In this document: piece by piece, positions 50,536 through 59,526 of the stretch | Layout: each line of letters starts with the position of its first letter | Position numbering within the stretch: position 1 is the stretch's first letter | From: Alcaligenes faecalis | Lineage (GTDB): Bacteria > Pseudomonadota > Gammaproteobacteria > Burkholderiales > Burkholderiaceae_B | NCBI RefSeq assembly: GCF_002443155.1 | Contig: NZ_CP023667.1 | Coordinates: 1,674,001-1,738,000 of the forward strand | DNA: 64,000 nucleotides | Reading direction: 5' to 3' | Position numbers and translations under genes: made by a program | Notes under the pieces: generated by a model | Databases searched by the model: none | What the model saw: the letters and a program-made list of their open reading frames with translations, nothing else | Told to the model about the DNA's origin: nothing

Positions 50536-50988
50536 GTGTTCTCCGAATAATGTGTGCGAGGTCCGCACAACAGCGCTTTTAGTGCGCTTGGCGACATCAT
50601 TAACATGACTGAACAGGCACGGTCAAAATGTGTGGATATGCGGGTTTATATGTTTTTTTATGCCAATAAATAAATTCTTAAGCGAGTCAATGATTTAGGC
50701 TTTAAGCGATTAAAGGACAATAATCCCCGGTTTTTGTCCAGAGGATAAATCCTGATTTTGAGAAAGTTTTTTATGTCGCGACATGCCGTAAAAAAACGGC
50801 AGCTCTCTATATAAGAATCCTTATAGAAGACATAAGAGTTCCTGAATGGCCCAGCAAGACTCAAGGCTTGGAGCGGAAAAGGGCATGGCTATGGTTCGGC
50901 CCCAAATAACCCTTATCACAGCGGGTATATAAGTCGGCAAGTCGAACTGACAACAATAAAAAGCAAATAAAACGCAGGAGACTCAATA
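50536..50988. promoter_or_regulatory. Divergent control region of fmdAB and the purine genes
   Basis: 453 bases without a gene. Notable elements: inverted repeat TGTGCG-N5-CGCACA (50553-50569), the perfect 12-bp palindrome ATGTCGCGACAT (50773-50784) immediately followed by GCCGT-A6-ACGGC (50785-50800), and GTATATAAG near 50927 as a possible -10 for the rightward operon. No sigma-54 site was found. Confidence 0.5.
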
Positions 50989-52365
50989 ATGACTAGCCGT
51001 TCCCCGATCCTGTGGATTCGCGATCCACTGGCCTGTTCAGATGCGCAAGCTGCCGGTGGCGTCCTGGTGCAAGACAGTCGCATCATCGAAAAAGTAGCCG
51101 CCGGTCAGCAGCCCAAGCAGGCTTACGACCAAAACTGGGATGCTTCCCGGCACGTTTTGCTGCCTGGTTTGGTGAATACGCATCATCACTTTTACCAAAC
51201 CCTGACACGGGCCTATACCCCGGCCCTGAACAAACCCTTGTTCCCCTGGCTAACCACGCTGTATGACGTCTGGGCCGGTCTGGACGACGAGCAAATGCAG
51301 GTAGCCAGCGAGCTGGCCATGGTCGAACTGCTGCAATCGGGCTGTACGACGGTGGCCGATCACCACTATGTGTTTTCGGGCGCCTTGCAACATGCCATTG
51401 ATTGCCAGGCAGAAACGGCTCAACGTCTGGGCGTACGTGCCGCATTGACGCGTGGTTCCATGAGCGTAGGCCGTGACCAGGGTGGCTTGCCCCCGCAAAA
51501 CGTCGTACAGGACGAACAAACCATTCTGGACGACAGCCTGCGCCTGATTCGCCAATATCACCAGCGCGAGGATGGGGCGATGATTACGCTGGCCCTGGCC
51601 CCGTGTTCGCCTTTCTCCGTCAGCCGCGAGCTGATGAGCGAAAGCGCCAAGCTGGCTGAACGCGAAGACGTACGCCTGCACACGCACCTGGCTGAAACCG
51701 ACGATGAAACCGCCTACTGCGAACGTCTCTTTGGCATGCGTCCACTGGACTATCTGGATCAGCAGGGCTGGTTAAGCAATCGCACCTGGTTGGCGCACGG
51801 CATTCACTTCAACGACGAAGAAATCCAGCGCCTGGGCCGCGCAGGCACAGGCATTGCCCATTGCCCCTCGTCCAACATGGTGCTGGGCAGCGGCCTATGC
51901 CGCACCATCGAACTGGAAGCCGCCGGTGCCCCTGTCGGTCTGGCCGTGGACGGCTCGGCCTCCAATGACCACTCCAATCTGGCTCAAGAGATGCGACAGG
52001 CACTCTTGCTGGGCCGCCTGCGCTACGAGCCGGGCCAGGTCACCCATCAAGCCGTTATCCGTTGGGCGACTCAAGGCTCGGCCCGCTGTTTGGGTCGCGA
52101 GGACATTGGCGGCCTGAACGTCGGGCAGCAAGCCGACCTGGCCTTGTTCACCCTGGATGAGTTGCGCTTTTCCGGCGCAGAAAATCCCTTGGCCGCCTTG
52201 CTGCTTTGCGGCGCGGACCGAGCCGACCGCGTAATGGTCGCTGGTCAGTGGCGCGTGATTGACGGCCAACCCTGCGGCATTGATTTGCAAGACCTGATGC
52301 AACGCCATCAAGCCGCTGCGCGTCGTTTGCGTGACAAGGTACTGGATACCGTAGCGACAGCTTGA
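50989..52365 (+). CDS. 8-oxoguanine deaminase (amidohydrolase superfamily)
   Basis: A 458-residue metal-dependent deaminase, close in style to the Pseudomonas 8-oxoguanine deaminase and to AtzB/TrzN-type aminohydrolases. Metal ligands: LPGLVNTHHHFYQTLTRA (HxH, about 60-77), HTHLAET and AHGIHFND, with the catalytic Asp in AVDGSASNDHSN. It would convert 8-oxoguanine to urate. The adjacent downstream NCS2 permease and divergent formamidase support purine nitrogen use. Ribosome site GCAGGAG. Guanine deaminase or hydroxyatrazine hydrolase are alternatives. Confidence 0.82.
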   Translation: MTSRSPILWIRDPLACSDAQAAGGVLVQDSRIIEKVAAGQQPKQAYDQNWDASRHVLLPGLVNTHHHFYQTLTRAYTPALNKPLFPWLTTLYDVWAGLDDEQMQVASELAMVELLQSGCTTVADHHYVFSGALQHAIDCQAETAQRLGVRAALTRGSMSVGRDQGGLPPQNVVQDEQTILDDSLRLIRQYHQREDGAMITLALAPCSPFSVSRELMSESAKLAEREDVRLHTHLAETDDETAYCERLFGMRPLDYLDQQGWLSNRTWLAHGIHFNDEEIQRLGRAGTGIAHCPSSNMVLGSGLCRTIELEAAGAPVGLAVDGSASNDHSNLAQEMRQALLLGRLRYEPGQVTHQAVIRWATQGSARCLGREDIGGLNVGQQADLALFTLDELRFSGAENPLAALLLCGADRADRVMVAGQWRVIDGQPCGIDLQDLMQRHQAAARRLRDKVLDTVATA

Positions 52366-52420
52366 GTTCAGTAGTGACAGGGCCTCTAGAGCCCTGCCTA
52401 TTTATTTTCGGAGACAAACA

Positions 52421-53953
52421 ATGACAACACCGACAAGGGCGACGGGTGCAGCGACTGCGCAACGCCCCGAAGACGAGAATCTTGGCTTGGGCGCGAATCT
52501 GGCCTATGGCTTTCAACACGTATTGACCATGTACGGCGGCATTATTGCCGTGCCCCTGATTATTGGCGAGGCTGCTGGTCTGCCTGCCAGTGAAACAGGT
52601 TTGCTGATTACCGCCTGCTTGTTCATGGGTGGTCTGGCCACCTTGCTGCAAACATTGGGCGTGCCGTTTTTTGGTTGCCGCTTGCCGCTGGTTCAAGGGG
52701 TGTCGTTTTCTGGCGTCGCCACCATGATCGCCATTTTGGGTACGGGCGGCGGTTTGCCAGCCGTATTTGGCGCGGTCATTGTCGCTTCGCTAATCGGCCT
52801 GCTGATTACGCCGGTTTTTTCACGGGTGATTCGTTTCTTCCCGCCCTTGGTGACAGGCTGCGTGATCACAACCATCGGCCTGACCTTGATGCCGGTGGCC
52901 GCATTCTGGGCCATGGGTGGCAACCCTTCGGCACCGGATTTTGGCAGCGTAGGCAATATCTCCCTGGCCGCGATGACCTTGCTGATCGTGCTCCTGCTAA
53001 GCAAGCTGGGCAGCGCCACCATCTCCCGCCTGTCCATCTTGCTAGCCATTATCATCGGTACTGTTATTGCGGTTGCCATGGGCCATGCGGATTTCTCCGC
53101 CGTCAGCGAAGGGGAGGTCTTTGCCTTGCCCAGCCTGTTCCACTTTGGCATGCCTACCTTCCAGACTGCCGCGATTATCTCCATGTTCATTGTGATCATC
53201 GTCACGCTGGTGGAAACCTCGGCCGATATTCTGGCCGTGGGTGACATTATCGACACCAAAGTCGATGCTCGTCGTCTGGGCGATGGCCTGCGCGCCGATA
53301 TGCTCTCCAGCCTGATTGCCCCTGTATTTGGCTCCTTCACACAAAGCGCTTTTGCCCAGAACGTCGGCCTGGTGGCGGTAACTGGCGTGAAAAGCCGTTA
53401 CGTCGTGGCCTTTGGTGGCTTGATTCTGATCGCGCTGGGCCTGCTGCCCATCATGGGCCGGCTGGTTGCCGCTGTTCCCCCAGCCGTATTGGGTGGCGCG
53501 GGCATGGTTCTGTTTGGCACCGTCGCTGCCAGCGGCATCCGTACGCTGGCCAAGGTGAACTACGAAAACAATATGAATCTGATCATCGTGGCCACGGCTA
53601 TCGGTGCCGGCATGATTCCGATCGTGGCTCCCAAGTTCTACGAGCACTTCCCGGTCTGGTTTGCGACGATTTTCCACTCCGGCATCAGCTCGGCCGCCCT
53701 GGTGGCGATTGTGCTGAACCTATTGTTCAACCACTTCACCTTGGGCAATCCTGATCAGCCTTCTGTCTTTGCTGCCGGTGGGGGCCGCTATCTGCGGGTC
53801 TCGGACGTGGCAAACCTGAACGAGGGTGACTACGTTGAAAACGGCAAGATCATGGACAAGGACGGCAAGGAAATCCCGATTATTGCGGATGAACACCCGG
53901 CACCCGAACAGCCTGCTGTGCTGCACACAAAGCCGGGTTTAAGTAGCACCTGA
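52421..53953 (+). CDS. NCS2-family purine/xanthine-uracil permease
   Basis: A 510-residue permease of the nucleobase:cation symporter-2 family with about 14 membrane segments. Signature parts: LAYGFQHVLTMYGGIIAVPL at the start, PLVQGVSFSGVATM, FPPLVTGCVITTIGLTLMPV and the substrate motif VETSADILAVGDI (E of transmembrane 8). GLLPIMGRLVAAVPPAVLGG completes transmembrane 10. The hydrophilic C-terminal tail is about 60 residues. It likely imports xanthine, urate or 8-oxopurines for the deaminase encoded upstream (55 bp). Confidence 0.9.
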   Translation: MTTPTRATGAATAQRPEDENLGLGANLAYGFQHVLTMYGGIIAVPLIIGEAAGLPASETGLLITACLFMGGLATLLQTLGVPFFGCRLPLVQGVSFSGVATMIAILGTGGGLPAVFGAVIVASLIGLLITPVFSRVIRFFPPLVTGCVITTIGLTLMPVAAFWAMGGNPSAPDFGSVGNISLAAMTLLIVLLLSKLGSATISRLSILLAIIIGTVIAVAMGHADFSAVSEGEVFALPSLFHFGMPTFQTAAIISMFIVIIVTLVETSADILAVGDIIDTKVDARRLGDGLRADMLSSLIAPVFGSFTQSAFAQNVGLVAVTGVKSRYVVAFGGLILIALGLLPIMGRLVAAVPPAVLGGAGMVLFGTVAASGIRTLAKVNYENNMNLIIVATAIGAGMIPIVAPKFYEHFPVWFATIFHSGISSAALVAIVLNLLFNHFTLGNPDQPSVFAAGGGRYLRVSDVANLNEGDYVENGKIMDKDGKEIPIIADEHPAPEQPAVLHTKPGLSST

Positions 53954-53996
53954 AGCCATAAAACGCTGCTAAAAGAACATAAGGTCGTACCTTTAG

Positions 53997-54032
53997 CCGC
54001 CTTGTCTCCCTAGAGAGCAAGGCGGTTTTTTT
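53997..54032 (+). terminator. Terminator of the purine operon
   Basis: Stem CCGCCTTG / CAAGGCGG (53997-54004, 54018-54025) followed by an eight-base T-run. Confidence 0.88.
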
Positions 54033-54143
54033 AATCTAAGCACTTGAAATCTCAGGGACTAACCTCATCTCCTCTTACGTAGGCGACCGAGCCCACGCCT
54101 TCCATTGCAGCAGGGCTCAGCAAAGGAAAAATGGAGATCAAGC

Positions 54144-54593
54144 ATGGCAAGCAATTTGACACGTTTTAATCCGTTTGGGGATCTGGCAGGTCTGGACACG
54201 TGGCGAGATATTGAAGACATCTTCCGTCGCGTCCCCGTTGTTGGCTCTCTGGCCGGAAATACACCGCCCAGCATCCGCCTGGATGTCAACGAGAACGAAG
54301 AGGCCTATCAAGTCAGCGCAGAAGTGCCTGGCATCAACAAAGAAGACGTCCACGTCAGCGTGGAGGGCAATATCGTTTCCATCCGCGTGGAAAGCCGTCG
54401 TACTCAGGAAGAGAAAGACGGGGATACGGTCTTGCGCAGCGAGCGCTATTACGGGGTGCAGACCCGTCGCTTCAGCCTGGCGCAGGATATTGACGAGTCC
54501 CGGGCCAGCGCCAAATGCGAGAACGGCGTACTGGAGCTGATTCTGCCCAAGAAAAAGAGTGGAACAGGGGCCAAGAAGCTGGAAATTCGCTAA
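54144..54593 (+). CDS. Small heat-shock protein, Hsp20 family
   Basis: 149 residues with a flexible N-terminus (MASNLTRFNPFGDLAGLDTW) and an alpha-crystallin domain from about residue 43 (IRLDVNENEEAYQVSAEVPG, GNIVSIRVESRRTQEEKDGD, SERYYGVQTRRFSLAQDID). The domain ends ENGVLELILPKK; the classic C-terminal I-x-I motif is reduced to KKLEIR. It acts as an ATP-independent holdase chaperone. Start at 54144 behind TGGAGATC; an in-frame upstream start would add 13 residues. Monocistronic, with a clear terminator. No heat-shock promoter could be assigned with certainty. Confidence 0.92.
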   Translation: MASNLTRFNPFGDLAGLDTWRDIEDIFRRVPVVGSLAGNTPPSIRLDVNENEEAYQVSAEVPGINKEDVHVSVEGNIVSIRVESRRTQEEKDGDTVLRSERYYGVQTRRFSLAQDIDESRASAKCENGVLELILPKKKSGTGAKKLEIR

Positions 54594-54612
54594 ACAAGCC
54601 TGTTGAATTGAA

Positions 54613-54641
54613 AACCGCGCCATAAATGGCGCGGTTTTTTT
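54613..54641 (+). terminator. Terminator after the Hsp20 gene
   Basis: Perfect stem AACCGCGCCA / TGGCGCGGTT around TAAA, followed by a T-run. Because of A-runs on the other side it may also serve the convergent M20 gene. Confidence 0.92.
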
Positions 54642-54668
54642 GTTCTCCATCTGAAACCATCAAGATGG

Positions 54669-55985
54669 CTACGGTTTTTTGTGATCCATCATATAAGTCA
54701 AAGAGCTGGCCACCAAAGCACGAGTGCCGATGCGCAAAGCCTTTTCATCAATCATGAATTCAGGCGAATGGTTAGGTGCTCCCATCTTGTCGGAATAGGG
54801 CGAGGCGTTCAGACGCCAGAAAACCACGGGCACGTTCTTGCCAAACGCACCGAAGTCCTCGGAGCCCATGCCAGGGGCCACTTCCTTGGCACCAATCCCG
54901 TCAGTGGCCAGATCCAGAGCTGGAATCACGGTTTGGGTGGCTTTAGGATCGCTGACCAGAACTTCGTAGCCCGTGTCGATACGCACAGTGGCCTTCAAAT
55001 CATGGTTCGCAGCAATGTTTTGCGCATAACGCTGAATCAGCTCATGTGCCGTTGCCTGGTTCTGCTTGGACAGGGAACGCACGGTGCCACTGATGTCAGC
55101 ACTTTCAGGCAGTACATTGGGACGGTTACCGCTTTGCAGCGAGCCTACCGTCACCACAGTGGTGCCGTCCTGGGGATTGGTACGCTGGGCAATGATGTTG
55201 TTCAAGGCCACAACGGTTTCAGCCGCAGCAACCACGGGCGAGGCGGCATTCCAGGGCGAGGAGCCATGGCCGCCTTTACCTGCCAAAGAGATGGAGAACA
55301 CATCGCCACTGGCCATCAGGCTGCCTTGGCGGTAGCCGATACTGCCAGCAGGGTAGGAGGGTCCAATGTGCTGGCCCATCACCACATCCACTTTAGGCTG
55401 GTCCAGCACGCCTTCAGCCATCATGGCGTTGGCACCGCTCAAAGGTTTGCCAGGGCCTTGTTCTTCCGCAGGCTGGAACAGCAGCACAATCGTGCCGGGC
55501 AGTTCATCGCGCATGTCCGAAAATACCTTGGCCGCGCCTAACAACATGGCCACGTGAGTGTCATGACCGCAAGCGTGCGATACCGACACTTCCTTGCCTT
55601 GCCAGGTGCCTTTGGCAACGGACTTGAAGGGCAGGTCATTGCGTTCCTGTACAGGCAGGGCATCCATATCGGCTCGCAGGGCCACAACCGGGCCCGGCTT
55701 TCCGCCTTTCAATACGGCCTTGACCCCAGTTTGCGCAATGCCGGTCTGAATCTGATAACCGGGCATCGTTTCCAAGGCCGCCTTGATATAAGCGGCTGTG
55801 TTGTGCTCTTGGTAAGACAACTCGGGATTCTGGTGAATGTGGCGGCGCCATTCAATAACCTGCTGCTCCAGCGCATCAGCCTTGCTCAAAGCCGTATCCA
55901 TCATGGAATTACTGGCTTGCGCCAAAGCCGTACCAGCCATTAAACATGTTGCTGCCAATAAGCTCAGGCGAAATGAATGCTTCAT
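54669..55985 (-). CDS. M20-family amidohydrolase with signal peptide
   Basis: A 438-residue metallopeptidase of the hippurate hydrolase/IAA-amino-acid hydrolase group. Unusually for that group it has a signal peptide (MKHSFRLSLLAATCLMAGTA, cleavage near ALAQA), so it is periplasmic. Metal-binding motifs: RHIHQNPELSYQE, SHACGHDTHVAMLL, FQPAEEQGPGKPL and APNHSPEFMIDE. The catalytic Cys/His metal pair is in ACGHDTH. Start at 55985 behind GAGAGGGGATCTT. It would cleave an N-acyl amino acid or conjugate; the substrate is not predictable. Confidence 0.87.
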   Translation of the reverse strand: MKHSFRLSLLAATCLMAGTALAQASNSMMDTALSKADALEQQVIEWRRHIHQNPELSYQEHNTAAYIKAALETMPGYQIQTGIAQTGVKAVLKGGKPGPVVALRADMDALPVQERNDLPFKSVAKGTWQGKEVSVSHACGHDTHVAMLLGAAKVFSDMRDELPGTIVLLFQPAEEQGPGKPLSGANAMMAEGVLDQPKVDVVMGQHIGPSYPAGSIGYRQGSLMASGDVFSISLAGKGGHGSSPWNAASPVVAAAETVVALNNIIAQRTNPQDGTTVVTVGSLQSGNRPNVLPESADISGTVRSLSKQNQATAHELIQRYAQNIAANHDLKATVRIDTGYEVLVSDPKATQTVIPALDLATDGIGAKEVAPGMGSEDFGAFGKNVPVVFWRLNASPYSDKMGAPNHSPEFMIDEKALRIGTRALVASSLTYMMDHKKP

Positions 55986-56117
55986 AAGATCCCCTCTCTT
56001 TTTTAGTCGTAATAGCGACTGATCATAGCACTGCCATATACAGTAAACGGAGCAATTCTTTGACACTTATACTAGTTGGATCCCCTAGTGCAGTGCGATG
56101 CTTATCCTTATAAGGGG

Positions 56118-56891
56118 CTAATCAAAATAGCGTTTTTGCCGACCGTAATAGCCGGGAGTCAGCCCTGTTTGCTCCTTGAAAAAGGCAATAAAAGCGCTGT
56201 CGCTGGCAAAGCCCAGGTCCGCGGCCAGACGGGTCACCTGGCCCCCGGTAGAAAGTTGCTCAATTGCCTTGAGCAAACGCCATTGCTGTCGCCACTGTTG
56301 GTAATTCAGACCGGTATCCCGCTTGAATAATCGGCTGATTGTTTTCTCGCTCGCTCCCAAATAACTTGCCAATTCATTCAGGGCAGGGGGCAGCGTATCC
56401 AAGGGGATTTGCCGTAAGCGGCTATCTTGCGGCAAGGGCAAAAACAGGGCTTGATCGGGTGCGCGTTGCAGCTCGTCCAGCAAGACCAGCATGACATGCA
56501 AGCCCGGAGGCTGATCCCAGTTTTCATCCAGATCCGCTTGAGCGATACGGTCCAGCGCGGCGGTCAGCAAATCGTTCGCTGCCAGCAACTGGACCTCCAC
56601 GGGTAAAGCAGGGTAGTGGGTCGGGTCCAGATACACCGATCGGTAATCTACTTGTTCGCTCATTTGCGCCTGATGCGGCAGCAGGGCGGGGATCCAGATC
56701 AAGCGTCCCGGAGGCAACAAGCACAATTGCTGATCCAGGGTGACAGTAATGCAGCCGCTGTGCGTGTACAGGATCTGGCCCCAGGGATGCTGGTGCAGGC
56801 CGGAATCATGTTGTGCCAAACGGGCGGCAATACCCAGCACATGGCGCCCTGTCAGGTCGGGAAAGGGGTCACTGGCTTCTAACCAAGGCAT
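56118..56891 (-). CDS. AraC-family regulator with N-terminal cupin
   Basis: 257 residues. N-terminal AraC-type cupin (about 20-95: HQHPWGQILYTHSGCITVTL, LPPGRLIWIPALLPHQAQM) and C-terminal double helix-turn-helix (LASYLGASEKTISRLFKRDT, LGFASDSAFIAFFKEQTGLT). It is divergent from an MFS exporter 97 bp away, the same arrangement as nimR-nimT in E. coli, so it probably regulates that exporter. Confidence 0.9.
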   Translation of the reverse strand: MPWLEASDPFPDLTGRHVLGIAARLAQHDSGLHQHPWGQILYTHSGCITVTLDQQLCLLPPGRLIWIPALLPHQAQMSEQVDYRSVYLDPTHYPALPVEVQLLAANDLLTAALDRIAQADLDENWDQPPGLHVMLVLLDELQRAPDQALFLPLPQDSRLRQIPLDTLPPALNELASYLGASEKTISRLFKRDTGLNYQQWRQQWRLLKAIEQLSTGGQVTRLAADLGFASDSAFIAFFKEQTGLTPGYYGRQKRYFD

Positions 56892-56988
56892 GATTGTCCG
56901 ATTTCATGGGTTTTTAATCAGAATACGTGTAATAGAAAAAACTGACCAGAGCTACGCTGATTCTTTTCAAATTGATGTGTGAATTGGC

Positions 56989-58113
56989 ATGACTCGTTTT
57001 CTTCTCTTGATGATCGCCCTGATCATGTTTCCGCAGGTGGTGGAGACCGCCTATAGCCCCGCCTTGCCGCTTATTGCCCAGAGCTACGCGGTATCGGCCA
57101 GTGAAGCGGGCCAAACCTTGTCCGTCTACTTTATTGCCTTTGCGCTCGGTGTACTGTTCTGGGGTTGGCTGTGCGATCGGGCAGGACGCAGGCCAGCTGT
57201 TCTGACTGGTTTGACGGTGTATGGCCTGGGTTGTCTGCTGGCCCTGTTCAGCCCGAATTTTACGGTGCTCTTGCTGGCTCGCATGATTAGTGCATTTGGT
57301 GCGGCGGTCGGCTCCATTGGCGTGCAAACCATGCTGCGGGACCGCTATCAGGCCGAAGAACTGGCCAGGATTTTCGGCACCATCGGGGCTGCTCTGGCGC
57401 TGAGCCCTTTGCTGGGTTTGGCCATGGGTGTGGCTTTGTCCTCGGGTGCTCAAGTGATGCCGGTTTTTATCGGACTGCTGGTTCTGGCCTTGATTCTGCT
57501 GGGCGTCAGCCTGTTGCAACTTCCTGAAACCCGCCCCGCACAAAGTCAACACAGCAGCTTGTGGCAGGTTCTGATTCGCTTGTTGAAAGACCCCGCAATC
57601 TGGCAATCAGCTTTGCTGGTGGCGCTGTTCAACACCACGATTTTTGCGTTTTATCAGTGGGCTCCCTTCTTGCTGCAAGGCCTGGGCTCGGACAACTGGC
57701 CCATGATGATTGCTGGTGTCCTGTTGGCTGCGGGCACGTTCATGGGTGCGTTTTTGAACCGCCGCTGGCTAGCAGCGGGGCAGTCGTCCCACAGGCTGAT
57801 TTGGCGGGGTATCACGCTGTTGGCGGTAGCGGCTATTGGTTTGGAATTTGCAGGCAAACACCTGATTTTTCTACTACCTGCCATGTTGCTTGCGCTGGCC
57901 TACGCGGTGGCGATTCCCAACCTTTTGTCCGGCGCCTTGCAGCACTATCGCTCGGTAGCGGGTATGGCAGGTGCGGTCTTTGGTTTGATGTACAGCTTGC
58001 TGCTGGGCCTGGGCTTGGCCTTGTCAGCCTGGTGGGGGGATCTGGCTGATGTGACCCTTATTTGTGCCATTCTGGCCGCTATTTGCCTGGCTTTACCCCT
58101 AAAAAAGACCTGA
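56989..58113 (+). CDS. MFS transporter (Bcr/CflA-like drug efflux type)
   Basis: A 374-residue major facilitator with about 12 membrane segments. The MFS motif A lies in the loop after helix 2 (FWGWLCDRAGRRPAVLTGL), and SVYFIAFALGVLFWGW and ARMISAFGAAVGSIGVQTML are typical of Bcr/EmrD-type proton-coupled exporters. Divergent from an AraC regulator. Substrate unknown; export of a toxic compound or metabolite is most likely. Confidence 0.85.
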   Translation: MTRFLLLMIALIMFPQVVETAYSPALPLIAQSYAVSASEAGQTLSVYFIAFALGVLFWGWLCDRAGRRPAVLTGLTVYGLGCLLALFSPNFTVLLLARMISAFGAAVGSIGVQTMLRDRYQAEELARIFGTIGAALALSPLLGLAMGVALSSGAQVMPVFIGLLVLALILLGVSLLQLPETRPAQSQHSSLWQVLIRLLKDPAIWQSALLVALFNTTIFAFYQWAPFLLQGLGSDNWPMMIAGVLLAAGTFMGAFLNRRWLAAGQSSHRLIWRGITLLAVAAIGLEFAGKHLIFLLPAMLLALAYAVAIPNLLSGALQHYRSVAGMAGAVFGLMYSLLLGLGLALSAWWGDLADVTLICAILAAICLALPLKKT

Positions 58114-58153
58114 GAAAAACCCTGATATGCCATTCGTAAGGCACCTCACTATA

Positions 58154-58179
58154 GGGTATATACCAATACATATGTATTG
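58154..58179. promoter_or_regulatory. Tandem palindromes, candidate operator of the catabolic operon
   Basis: Two palindromes adjoin: GGTATATACC (58155-58164) and the perfect 16-bp CAATACATATGTATTG (58164-58179). The second covers the first three bases of the TTGACA -35 element. Size and symmetry fit a MarR-type repressor such as the one encoded at the end of the operon. Confidence 0.65.
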
Positions 58180-58206
58180 ACATGAATTAAATCAAATCAC
58201 CATAAT
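58177..58206 (+). promoter_or_regulatory. Promoter of the catabolic operon
   Basis: TTGACA (58177-58182) is a perfect -35; CATAAT (58201-58206) matches five of six -10 bases at 18-bp spacing. Transcription would start near 58213, about 70 bp before the first ATG. Confidence 0.75.
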
Positions 58207-58283
58207 CCTTCATGTTTAAAGCAATTGAAGAGTGTGCCTGACAAACACTCAGCTTGAACATTTATCCAAAAGGAGAGGATGAC

Positions 58284-59522
58284 ATGGTGGAACAGGGGGT
58301 TATGAGCAGTCCGCTCGACAAGGCCAAGCCACGCGGCACAGTGGCCTTGCTCATGCTGTTGATGGCCGTGATGGGCGAAATGTGCCTGGCGGCCGACTTT
58401 TATGGCTTTGCAGCCGTTATCAAAATTGTGTCGGCAGACCTGTCACTAAGCCCCGCGCAAGCCGGCTTGGTGCAGGGCGCTTTCGGTGTTTCGTTTGCGC
58501 TGGGCATGTTGTTCTGGGCACCACGTGGGCGCTCCATGAGCTCGGCCCGTCTGTACCTGATTGGCTTGGGTGGTAGTGGCTTGCTGATGCTGTTGCAGAC
58601 TCAGGCGCAGGATTTCACGCAGCTCTTTCTGCTGCGTCTGGTTGTGGGCTTTTTTGACTCCGCCGTCTGGGTCGGGTCCATGAAAATCGTCATGCAGTGG
58701 TTTGCGCCACGCCGCCAGGGCCTGGTGCTGGGTATTATTCTGGCCGCCTATTCGTTGGCCATTACCCTGGATTTTGCCCTGGGTCTGCCTTACGCCATGG
58801 CGCATGGATGGCGCGCTTTCTTTCTGGTTCTGGGCGGGCTGACGTTAAGCGCCTGTTTGATCACGCAACTTGTAGTGCGCGCCGGTCCTTATCAAGATCC
58901 TCACGACAAGATCAAGACCGATGCCGGTGTGTTGCGCTCCATTGCCGCACGACCCTGGATCTGGGTGGGTATTCTGGCCATTTTTGGTGCCTTGTTCTCG
59001 GTTGCCGCAACGGCTACCTGGCTGATTCCTGCCTTGATTGATGTGCAGACAATGGCCCCCGAGCAGGCCCCCTTGTTCGGCACCATCATGGGCTTATCCC
59101 AAGTCTTTTTCCTGATTCTGGGCGGTTACGTCAGCGATCGCTTCACCCGAGTTGGTGTGATGCGTGTGGGCATGTGGCTCACCATTCTGGCGGCCAGCGC
59201 CTGTGTTCTGGTTGCCTGGCAGGCATTGCCCTACAGCGGCTTGCTGATCGTGGCCATTCTTTGCGGCGTAGGGGTGTTTCATGGCGGCGCCATTTTCAGC
59301 TACGTGGGTGAACGCTATGGCGTGAACCTGGGCCCTTGTGCCGCTGGCTATGCCGAGATGGGCGGCGTGTTCGCCACCTTCGTCGCACCGTCCTTGTTGG
59401 GCTTGCTGCTGAGCCTGACTGGTTCCTACATCTGGGCCTTTGGCAGCTTCCTGGCTGTGGAAGTGCTGGTTTTCATTGGTTTCCTCATGTTGAACCGCTT
59501 GCCATCGGCACAGGCGGAATAA
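58284..59522 (+). CDS. MFS transporter, probable substrate importer of the catabolic operon
   Basis: A 412-residue major facilitator with about 12 helices, starting at 58284 behind AAGGAGAGG. Regions such as GEMCLAADFYGFAAVIKIVS, GLVQGAFGVSFALGMLFWAP and a late FHGGAIFSYVGERYGVNLGP resemble importers of organic acids. It is the first gene of an operon for an aromatic or heteroaromatic acid, 4 bp ahead of the hydrolase gene, so uptake of the pathway substrate is the natural role. Confidence 0.82.
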   Translation: MVEQGVMSSPLDKAKPRGTVALLMLLMAVMGEMCLAADFYGFAAVIKIVSADLSLSPAQAGLVQGAFGVSFALGMLFWAPRGRSMSSARLYLIGLGGSGLLMLLQTQAQDFTQLFLLRLVVGFFDSAVWVGSMKIVMQWFAPRRQGLVLGIILAAYSLAITLDFALGLPYAMAHGWRAFFLVLGGLTLSACLITQLVVRAGPYQDPHDKIKTDAGVLRSIAARPWIWVGILAIFGALFSVAATATWLIPALIDVQTMAPEQAPLFGTIMGLSQVFFLILGGYVSDRFTRVGVMRVGMWLTILAASACVLVAWQALPYSGLLIVAILCGVGVFHGGAIFSYVGERYGVNLGPCAAGYAEMGGVFATFVAPSLLGLLLSLTGSYIWAFGSFLAVEVLVFIGFLMLNRLPSAQAE

Positions 59523-59526
59523 AGAA

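Noticed and set aside
56024..56052. LexA-like CTG..CAG near the M20 gene (CTGCCATATACAG)
   Set aside because: Spacing is 13 rather than 16 bases between half-site ends and the left half is CTGC; not an SOS box.
56068..56090. ACTAGTTGGATCCCCTAG, resembling vector polylinker sites
   Set aside because: Short, imperfect match to SpeI-BamHI order inside otherwise ordinary sequence; chance occurrence.
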